Shown: piece by piece, positions 57,609-64,000 of the stretch
Position numbering within the stretch: position 1 is the stretch's first letter
Layout: every line of letters starts with the position of its first letter
Assembly: GCA_900546665.1 (NCBI GenBank)
Contig: URDY01000007.1
Location: 1 to 64,000, forward strand
Reading direction: 5' to 3'
DNA length: 64,000 nt
DNA from: an uncultured Paraprevotella sp.
GTDB taxonomy: Bacteria; Bacteroidota; Bacteroidia; Bacteroidales; Bacteroidaceae
Translations under genes and position numbers: made by a program
The notes under the pieces: model-generated
Told to the model about the DNA's origin: nothing
The model's input: the letters and a program-made list of their open reading frames with translations, nothing else
Databases searched by the model: none

Positions 57609-59789
57609 CTATTTTAAAATGTGTTCATATTCATTGATATGGTAATTCGCTATGTCGTTAATGGGAGCCTGAATTATTTTTCCAATATGTAATCTTCTTA
57701 ATTGGGCAGCTTCTTGCAGTTCTTTCTGGAAATACCAGGCAATACTGCCTACGAAATGGACCGGAAGGTCTTTGCGATCGTATGTTTCAATGTTTTTTGA
57801 GAAGAAATCAGCAAAATTATTTATCAGAAGTTCATGTATATGGGAATTCTCTCTGTGCTTATAAAGAAACGGTGTGAATGAGGCTAAAAACCTGTTGCCG
57901 CCGGGTTTCTTATAGACTTTTTGGATGAATTCACTTTCCGACAGATTATACGTATTGAAGAAATCTTCTTTGATGGAATCCGGCATCAGGCCTTTCAGGA
58001 TCTGGTTGACCAGACTCTTACCCAAAGTGGCTCCGCTACCCTCATCTCCAAGGATATAACCTAATGAAGGCGTGTGTTTTATAATCTGTTTTCCGTCATA
58101 TAAGCCGGAGTTGGATCCCGTGCCGAGAATACAGGCGATACCTTCTTCTTTGCCACATAAGGCTCTTGCTGCTCCCATCAGGTCGGAGTTGACCTGTACT
58201 TCGGTATGAGGATGAATGTCCTTTAATACGGATTCTATTTGGGGGATGACATCAGGGATACAGCCGGCACCATAGAAATGGATTTGCAGTTCGGATGTAG
58301 ATTCCAGTTCCTTATATATTTCAGGGATCAGTTCCTGTTCTATCGTTTCTGCAATGGTATCCGTACTTTGTATGGCCGGATTGATGCCCTTGGTTACCAT
58401 GTATTTTTCTTCTTTGCCGTCGCATGAAAGAAGACACCAGGATGTTTTGGAAGAACCGGCATCGGCAATGAGCATTCGAGGTTTCATTTCAATATGGACG
58501 GTCTGTTTTTTGCCGAATTCAGGATCAATGTCCAGCAGTGAGGCCACAGCAACGGTAACCAGACAGCATGCCATGACAATAAGAAAGAAATTAAAATAAC
58601 CTACTGTTTCCTGCAACCAGCCTGCAATCATTCCTGGTAACATCATGGATAGTGCCATAAATGCCGTGCAGATGGCATAATGTGCTGTTTGGTGTGAACC
58701 TCGGGAGTAATAAATCATATACAGCATGTAAGCTGTAAATCCGAAACCGTATCCAAACTGTTCAATAAATACCAGCAGATTGATAACCAGAAAACTGTGA
58801 GTTGTCGTATAGCTTAGGTATACATAAACCAGATCAGGGATGGTAATGCTCCATACCATTGGCCATAACCATTTCTTGAGGCCTCCTTTTGAGGCGGCTA
58901 TACCGCCGATAATACCTCCGATTGTCAGACCGAAAACGCCGACTGTGCCTTGGACAAATCCGACCTCCTGTGTGGAGAGCCCCAGTCCCCCCATGCTTGG
59001 CTGGTCTATTAAGAACAGATTGGCCATTTTGACAAGAAGGGCTTCCGGAAGCCTGTAGAACAGCATGAATGTGATGGCAATCCAGGCTTGTGGCTTTTTG
59101 AAAAAGCTGTAAAATGTCATCAGGAAGTCGTGGAGAAGCTGTCCGGCTGAGGCTGTCCTTTCCGTCTTGTCCTTATTGGGATGCGGAAGATAGACGACAT
59201 GATATAATGTCAATGCAATAAAGAAACCGGCTAAGGCATAAAATGTGATACTCCACGAGAAAGCGATTTTTCGCGTGAAAACTTCCAATGTGCCCGCAAG
59301 CATGATCAGCAATCCCTGTCCGGCAATAGTTGCAATGCGGTAGAATGTGCTGCGGATTCCCACGTACAGGGTCTGTTCGTGAGGAGTCAGTGCGAGCATG
59401 TAGAAGCCGTCTGCAGCTATGTCGTGAGTGGCGCTGTAAAATGCCATCAGCCAGAAAAATGCCAGCGTACTCTGAAAAAAGTGTGAAGTCGGTATGGTAA
59501 AGGCAATACCGGCCATTCCTGCACCGATCAGCAGTTCCATGGCTAATATCCACCATCTTTTGCTCTTTATCAGATCAATGAAAGGACTCCATAAAGGTTT
59601 GATCACCCATGGCAGATAGAGCCAACTCGTATAGAGGGCGATGTCCGTATTCGAGATATCCAGTCTCTTGTACATCATGACAGAGATGGTCATGACTGCC
59701 ACGTAAGGCAAGGCTTCCGCAAAATATAATGTCGGAATCCATGCCCACGGGTTGGTACGGGCATTTCGGGGATGTCTGTTCTTTATCAT
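57609..59789 (-). CDS. Fused MFS muropeptide-sugar transporter and BadF-type sugar kinase
   Basis: The protein has 726 residues. Residues about 1-425 are a 12-helix AmpG-like MFS transporter (ALPYVAVMTISVMMYK, LPWVIKPLWSPFID, ATHDIAADGFYML). Residues about 436-726 are a BadF/BadG/BcrA-type kinase: MLIADAGSSKTSWCLL phosphate-1 motif, GAGCIPD, LGTGSNSGLYDG and GYILGDEGSGATLGK. Tannerella-type MurT and MurK are such proteins encoded separately, so this looks like their fusion for MurNAc or GlcNAc uptake and phosphorylation. It starts 2 nt after the upstream gene's stop. Confidence 0.87.
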   Translation of the reverse strand: MIKNRHPRNARTNPWAWIPTLYFAEALPYVAVMTISVMMYKRLDISNTDIALYTSWLYLPWVIKPLWSPFIDLIKSKRWWILAMELLIGAGMAGIAFTIPTSHFFQSTLAFFWLMAFYSATHDIAADGFYMLALTPHEQTLYVGIRSTFYRIATIAGQGLLIMLAGTLEVFTRKIAFSWSITFYALAGFFIALTLYHVVYLPHPNKDKTERTASAGQLLHDFLMTFYSFFKKPQAWIAITFMLFYRLPEALLVKMANLFLIDQPSMGGLGLSTQEVGFVQGTVGVFGLTIGGIIGGIAASKGGLKKWLWPMVWSITIPDLVYVYLSYTTTHSFLVINLLVFIEQFGYGFGFTAYMLYMIYYSRGSHQTAHYAICTAFMALSMMLPGMIAGWLQETVGYFNFFLIVMACCLVTVAVASLLDIDPEFGKKQTVHIEMKPRMLIADAGSSKTSWCLLSCDGKEEKYMVTKGINPAIQSTDTIAETIEQELIPEIYKELESTSELQIHFYGAGCIPDVIPQIESVLKDIHPHTEVQVNSDLMGAARALCGKEEGIACILGTGSNSGLYDGKQIIKHTPSLGYILGDEGSGATLGKSLVNQILKGLMPDSIKEDFFNTYNLSESEFIQKVYKKPGGNRFLASFTPFLYKHRENSHIHELLINNFADFFSKNIETYDRKDLPVHFVGSIAWYFQKELQEAAQLRRLHIGKIIQAPINDIANYHINEYEHILK

Positions 59790-59791
59790 GA

Positions 59792-62700
59792 TTATTTATA
59801 CACTTTTTTGATGGTTACACCATTGTAGTAATGTTTCAGGATTTCATCATACTTATATCCCTTGCTTCCCATTACGGCAGCACCGATCTGACACATTCCG
59901 ACTCCATGTCCCCAACCGGCACCGGTGAGAATGAATTTACCCGGAATGCCGTCCTGTATGTTTTCTTTGTCTACCACAAAGGCAGAGCTGTACAGATGGT
60001 TGGGACTGAGAACTCTTCTTATTTCCAGTTCCTTGCCGATAATCATGGTGTGTTTGGTGCCTACTATTTTCAGCTTGCTGAGGTGGCCGCCCTTGCCTCG
60101 TTCGATGGGGATAAGATCAATGATCTGCCCGTAGTCGTTTTTAAGGTTTTCTCTGACGAGTTCAGCCAGTTCTTCTTGGGTGTATTCCACCTTCCAACGG
60201 TAGAAATTCTTGGTTTCCTGGTCATAGTCGTTCAGAACTTGTTTGAGTACAGTCGGGTCACTGGTATTGCAGAATGCGGGCGGGTTGCTGCGAATCCATT
60301 TCTCCGCTTCATCTTCTTTGGTGAGGTCCGGGACGGAAGGACGTTCTCCTGATGAAGTCAGCGGCTGGTCACTCAGGGCCGTCAGATAAGGGTAATGTTT
60401 GTCTTCCCAGCAGTATTCGAATTCTTCGGTCAGGCCGCCGCAACATTTTGAAAATCTGGCATCACAGATTTCGTCTTCATACATGAGGATCTGTCCTCTG
60501 GTTGCTTTGACGGCTTCCACGACAGTTTCATTGCTGGCTCGTGTGATGCCTTGATATCTTTGACAGTGATCATCTGCGCAGACGTCAAAAATGGTATGGT
60601 CTTCTCGGTCGTACCAGCGTATGGTTTCTGTTTCGGTCTTGATGAACGAAAAGAATCCGCGGTCATGATTGTTCATTTGCGCGCGTTTTTCCATTTGGGC
60701 GTAAAGCCAGCTTCTGCTGATGACGGAAGCAGCTTTCAGGAATTCCAGTGAAGACGTGGCGCTCATTTCGCTTGAGATGACGCTGATCAGATAATCTTCG
60801 ACAGGTAAAAGATTGATGGCAACGATTTTTTTTTCGTCAACCATTAATTTAAGTGTGCCGCTGAATATCTGGGTTTCCTTACGTTCCCAATGGAATTTTA
60901 TTCCGATTGTCACGTCATAGAGAGAGAAGGATGCATTTTCTTCTTGAGGAATGAATGTGAGTTCCCTGTAAAGATTGCCGTTCCACAGAATACCGCCTTC
61001 ACTGCATTCTACCGTTTGTTCGCCATGTACAAGCATGCCTTTGGCTATGTAATTGGTATTGAGTGAAAAGTGGATGCGCTGACGGCTCATGATGCCGACG
61101 CTGACTTCCGGTTCCTTGTTTTCCCAGCAGTGATGATAGGCCGGTGCTTCCTGAGAGCGATTGTCGTCCGAATCCTGACAGGATGTACCTTCTATCTTTC
61201 TGATGACTTCCTTGATCTCGTTTTCGTCCAATGTGACTTCTTTCAGTATGGCGATAGCCTGCTCTGCCGTGATTTTGTCAAAGTCGGTTTGTCTGGGCGT
61301 GATGAGAAGACCGCCCATGTCCAAGGCTCCCGGACTGACCAGGAGCTGCTTGTCGGAATCTTCATAATAACAGTCCGGTCGGTGTTTCTTTCTGGGAAAT
61401 ACCAGTGTAATCACTTCGTCTTCTTTTCCGCTTGTGAAAGATTGGCGCCAGCAGAGTATATTCATCCGGGGTTCATATTCTCCGTCATAATTGGGGAGTG
61501 CATGATATAATCGTTCAAACAGAGGATCCGGTTGGTCTTCAGGACATGTCCGGATGATAAATACCGGGCATGCATAGTTTTTCAGATAATAAATACCGCA
61601 ATGACTGTTGTGTGAGAGAAGGTTCTCAATTTCCTCTTCCTGGTCGGAGTCGATAGGATAGAGCTTCTCACAGTTCATATCGTAATTCTTCCAGTCCTTT
61701 TCTATAGGAACGATTCCGCGTTGGCCGGCCTGTAGATGCATGTGATCGGGAGCAGATGCACCGCATACGGGGCCATTGTAGAAAAACAGCCTGTCCGGGC
61801 AGTTCCATGCCATCTTGCACATTGTGGGGAAATAGGGCAGGATATGTTGGGGCGTATGCCGTCTTGTCGGGATCGTGATATGATTCGGAAGAATCGGGAA
61901 CGGATTGACAAGAAGCTGGTAACGTCCTTCGAGTTGAAGCGCCTCCTGTTCAGCAGGAAGATTTCTGGTGCAAAGGAAGCACGGACGTTTTTGGATACTT
62001 TTCGCATCAATCTTGGCATTGGTTGAAACCATGCGTGCAGGATTGAACTGTGCGCTTAAGCCGAATGGGTCAGAACACAATTCCTTGGTGATGACAGATT
62101 GCAGCTTTTGGTGGCTTTCCTGTGCGGCCGGCCACGATTTCAACTGCCGGTCGATAAACTCCTGGATTTCCTCGTTTGTGGCATGATGGTTCCAGGTCTT
62201 GACCAGTTGGGTTCTTGCGGCAATTTCAATCGTGCGTAATTTATCCTTGTAAAAGTTATGTTCATTGACCTTGTCTACACTTAAGGCCGCGTCCGAGTTG
62301 CCTTCCCATCTGCGGCACAGATAGAGTTCTTCATATATTCTGCCTATACGGTAGTAACGTGAGAAACAGAGTCCCAAGGCATAGTCTTCACCATAACTGG
62401 TATTGGGGATCTGCAATTTGCGCAGTATGGGTGTAAAGAAGGCTCTTGGTGCTCCCAAGCCGTTGATTCTTAATGCGTTGTTTCTTCCGTTGGCTGGAGT
62501 CCATTCCTTGTGGTCGATCAGTCCCGGTGGGAGAGTTTGCAATGCAAAATCGGTCATCCGGTAGGAACCTATGACCATGGCTGCATTTTCCGCATAGAAC
62601 GTATTTCTTATTTTCTGAAGAGTATGAGGAGAACTGTAAAGGTCATCCGAATCCAACTGGACAACAAACCGGCCGCATTCCTGATGATGGACGGCCAGAT

Positions 62701-63679
62701 TCCAGCAACCTCCGATACCCAGATCCTCCCTGTCCGGGCAAATATGGATGACTTGAGGGTTATCTTTATATTGGTCGATCAGTTCAGTTGTTCCGTCTGT
62801 TGAATGGTTATCTATGATGAACAGGTTGAAATCAAAATCTGTTTCCTGGCTTAATACGCTCTTTATCGCATCTTCAATTGTTCTGACCCGATTGCGTACG
62901 GGGATGATGACGGACAATTCGCGTGGAAATGAATAGTCTTCAAATTTAAGGTCGTCGAATTCATCCTGATTCAGATAGGCGCCTATTGCTTTGAGGTGTG
63001 AAGTGCAGGCCTTTTCCATTTCAAGCTGGACAGCGCGGTTTCTGGGATTGACATAATCAAAATTTTTTTCTCCGCTTTTGCGCAGGTCCGTTTCTATCTC
63101 CGTATAAAGATATTCGTTAAGATGGAAAATCTGTCCGTTTCTGCTGAGATATAGCCGCAGGTCGTACCAACCGGCATACTGGTAGTAGGTCACCGGTTCG
63201 TCAAGATATGATTTTAAAGCCTGTCTGGGAATCAGGACAAGTGGTCCGAAGTCGAAATCATCCCGCAGACTTCCGGCCTGATAGTCGATGACAGGTTTGT
63301 TTGTGCGTATTCCCTCCTTTATGGCATAATGGTCTGTGTAGATCATGATGGCTTGTGTGTCTTCTGCCACATTGATGAGACGGGTGCATGCCTGAAAACC
63401 GATTTCAACAGGCAGCTCTTTCATGTAGAACAGGCAGAAGTCAGCTTCGGTGTGTGCGGTAATCTGCTGCATGGCGTCGGTACTGAAAAGACTGTCCTTT
63501 ACAGGTAATATGGTGCATCGGTCGTTTATGACCGTGATTTCCCGGCTTTGTGTTGATAAGCCGAAAACATTCCGGATGGATGAGTCGGCCAGAAAGGTCC
63601 GGGTCAATTCAGTGAACTGTGTTTCCGTCTGATAAGGGATAAAACAGTCTATGGTGAGGGGTTGTTCGCGTAGTTTCAT
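59792..63679 (-). CDS. Three-module protein: GT2, DUF4922 (HIT-like) and SpoIID/LytB
   Basis: The protein has 1295 residues and no signal peptide. An N-terminal region of unclear fold (1-245) precedes a GT2 domain (about 250-500: LSVIIPVRNRVRTIEDAIKS, LFIIDNHSTDGTTELI, VVQLDSDDLYSS). The DUF4922 part (about 555-860) has FLCTRNLP, INPFPILP-like text and the HIT-like DHMHLQAGQRG at about 646. The SpoIID amidase-enhancer domain (about 900-1295) shows LPVEDYLISVISSEMSATSS and GAGWGHGVGMCQIGA. It shares an operon with the transporter/kinase fusion, pointing to cell-wall sugar recycling; details inferred. Confidence 0.87.
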   Translation of the reverse strand: MKLREQPLTIDCFIPYQTETQFTELTRTFLADSSIRNVFGLSTQSREITVINDRCTILPVKDSLFSTDAMQQITAHTEADFCLFYMKELPVEIGFQACTRLINVAEDTQAIMIYTDHYAIKEGIRTNKPVIDYQAGSLRDDFDFGPLVLIPRQALKSYLDEPVTYYQYAGWYDLRLYLSRNGQIFHLNEYLYTEIETDLRKSGEKNFDYVNPRNRAVQLEMEKACTSHLKAIGAYLNQDEFDDLKFEDYSFPRELSVIIPVRNRVRTIEDAIKSVLSQETDFDFNLFIIDNHSTDGTTELIDQYKDNPQVIHICPDREDLGIGGCWNLAVHHQECGRFVVQLDSDDLYSSPHTLQKIRNTFYAENAAMVIGSYRMTDFALQTLPPGLIDHKEWTPANGRNNALRINGLGAPRAFFTPILRKLQIPNTSYGEDYALGLCFSRYYRIGRIYEELYLCRRWEGNSDAALSVDKVNEHNFYKDKLRTIEIAARTQLVKTWNHHATNEEIQEFIDRQLKSWPAAQESHQKLQSVITKELCSDPFGLSAQFNPARMVSTNAKIDAKSIQKRPCFLCTRNLPAEQEALQLEGRYQLLVNPFPILPNHITIPTRRHTPQHILPYFPTMCKMAWNCPDRLFFYNGPVCGASAPDHMHLQAGQRGIVPIEKDWKNYDMNCEKLYPIDSDQEEEIENLLSHNSHCGIYYLKNYACPVFIIRTCPEDQPDPLFERLYHALPNYDGEYEPRMNILCWRQSFTSGKEDEVITLVFPRKKHRPDCYYEDSDKQLLVSPGALDMGGLLITPRQTDFDKITAEQAIAILKEVTLDENEIKEVIRKIEGTSCQDSDDNRSQEAPAYHHCWENKEPEVSVGIMSRQRIHFSLNTNYIAKGMLVHGEQTVECSEGGILWNGNLYRELTFIPQEENASFSLYDVTIGIKFHWERKETQIFSGTLKLMVDEKKIVAINLLPVEDYLISVISSEMSATSSLEFLKAASVISRSWLYAQMEKRAQMNNHDRGFFSFIKTETETIRWYDREDHTIFDVCADDHCQRYQGITRASNETVVEAVKATRGQILMYEDEICDARFSKCCGGLTEEFEYCWEDKHYPYLTALSDQPLTSSGERPSVPDLTKEDEAEKWIRSNPPAFCNTSDPTVLKQVLNDYDQETKNFYRWKVEYTQEELAELVRENLKNDYGQIIDLIPIERGKGGHLSKLKIVGTKHTMIIGKELEIRRVLSPNHLYSSAFVVDKENIQDGIPGKFILTGAGWGHGVGMCQIGAAVMGSKGYKYDEILKHYYNGVTIKKVYK

Positions 63680-63705
63680 GAATTAATTTATTGTAATATT
63701 ACATG

Positions 63706-63713
63706 CAAAGATA
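63706..63713 (-). promoter_or_regulatory. -7 box for the GT2/DUF4922/SpoIID operon
   Basis: The minus strand reads TATCTTTG, 27 nt before ATG 63679. Confidence 0.62.
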
Positions 63714-63755
63714 CGAATAGATGTGTAATTATGTGATAGTTTTCTCTTTTTTCCT

Positions 63756-63763
63756 TAACTTTG
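63756..63763 (+). promoter_or_regulatory. -7 box for rlmN
   Basis: TAACTTTG lies 24 nt before ATG 63788, back to back with the divergent promoter. Confidence 0.6.
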
Positions 63764-63787
63764 TCTGCAATTATATATGGGTATAAT

Positions 63788-64000
63788 ATGACAGAAGAAA
63801 ATAAAAAGCCCCTTCTGGGAATGACTTTGGCCGATTTGAAGCAAGCTGTTGGCGAACTGGGCCTTCCTGCTTATTCTGCCAGACAGATTGCAGACTGGGT
63901 CTATGCGAAAAAGGTCGACGATATTGACCGGATGAGTAATATTTCCGCTAAAAACAGGGCAGTCCTGAAAGAGCATTACACCGTAGGAATAACGCTTCCG
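63788..64000 (+). CDS. rlmN: 23S rRNA (adenine2503-C2)-methyltransferase, 5' part
   Basis: Seventy-one residues are visible before the window ends. GMTLADLKQAVGELGLPAYS, ARQIADWVYAKKVDD and MSNISAKNRAVLKEHY are the N-terminal helical domain of RlmN. The radical SAM core (CxxxCxxC) lies beyond the window. It methylates A2503 of 23S rRNA and A37 of some tRNAs. Confidence 0.88.
   Translation, partial: MTEENKKPLLGMTLADLKQAVGELGLPAYSARQIADWVYAKKVDDIDRMSNISAKNRAVLKEHYTVGITLP

Overview
The window reads as a Bacteroidales genome, most likely a gut Bacteroidaceae. Transcription starts repeatedly show the Bacteroidetes -7 box TAnnTTTG and A-rich leaders without strong Shine-Dalgarno sites. The gene content also fits: an OmpA-like barrel, a DUF6377 regulator, a TonB-type receptor, GH36/GH51/GH42/GH43/GH16 and PL11 enzymes, a split LysO, and a membrane pyrophosphatase. 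The exception is the first ~1.05 kb. It carries the end of a flavodiiron protein with a strong AGGAGG site and Clostridia-like sequence, so it looks like a foreign or chimeric contig end.

Layout. 1-1045: foreign FprA-like gene. 1.2-4.5 kb: OmpA-like protein, ogt, asnA, tRNA-Arg(CCG). 4.6-14.1 kb: DUF6377 regulator diverging from a TonB-type receptor and GH36 alpha-galactosidase, then a GH51 arabinofuranosidase. 14.2-21.7 kb: pyrophosphatase, PL11 rhamnogalacturonan lyase, valS. 21.7-22.7 kb: a gene-free stretch with palindromes and GTGAA/TTCAC iterations. 22.7-24.8 kb: LuxR-type regulator, LuxI/FeeM-like acyltransferase and a ThiF-like E1 enzyme. 25.0-41.6 kb: the accessory island. 41.6-51.1 kb: AraC remnant, GH42, mazG, ECF sigma/anti-sigma operon, a tail-only secreted protein, rnz, rpsA, pfkA. 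51.3-57.4 kb: GH43, GH16, a candidate small RNA, lysO halves, an acyltransferase. 57.6-64 kb: a probable peptidoglycan-sugar recycling operon of two fused genes, then rlmN cut by the window edge.

The main discovery candidate is 25.6-41.6 kb. It is a near-continuous, often overlapping operon encoding a UDP-xylose synthase, a double GT2 fused to a LanC-like toroid, a radical SAM/SPASM maturase split by a -1 frameshift on an A9 tract, and a 95-residue double-glycine precursor whose core holds 11 cysteines in two repeats. These are followed by an outer-membrane barrel, a GT14-type transferase fused to another LanC-like toroid, a C39 peptidase ABC exporter, a one-TM accessory protein, a GT2 + GT-B fusion, a stand-alone LanC-like protein and UDP-galactopyranose mutase. 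I infer a pathway that makes, modifies by radical SAM chemistry, glycosylates (xylose and galactofuranose are the suggested sugars), trims and exports a ribosomal peptide. A decayed tandem copy of the first gene and its promoter lies just upstream.

All assignments come from reading motifs and domain order. No database search was run.
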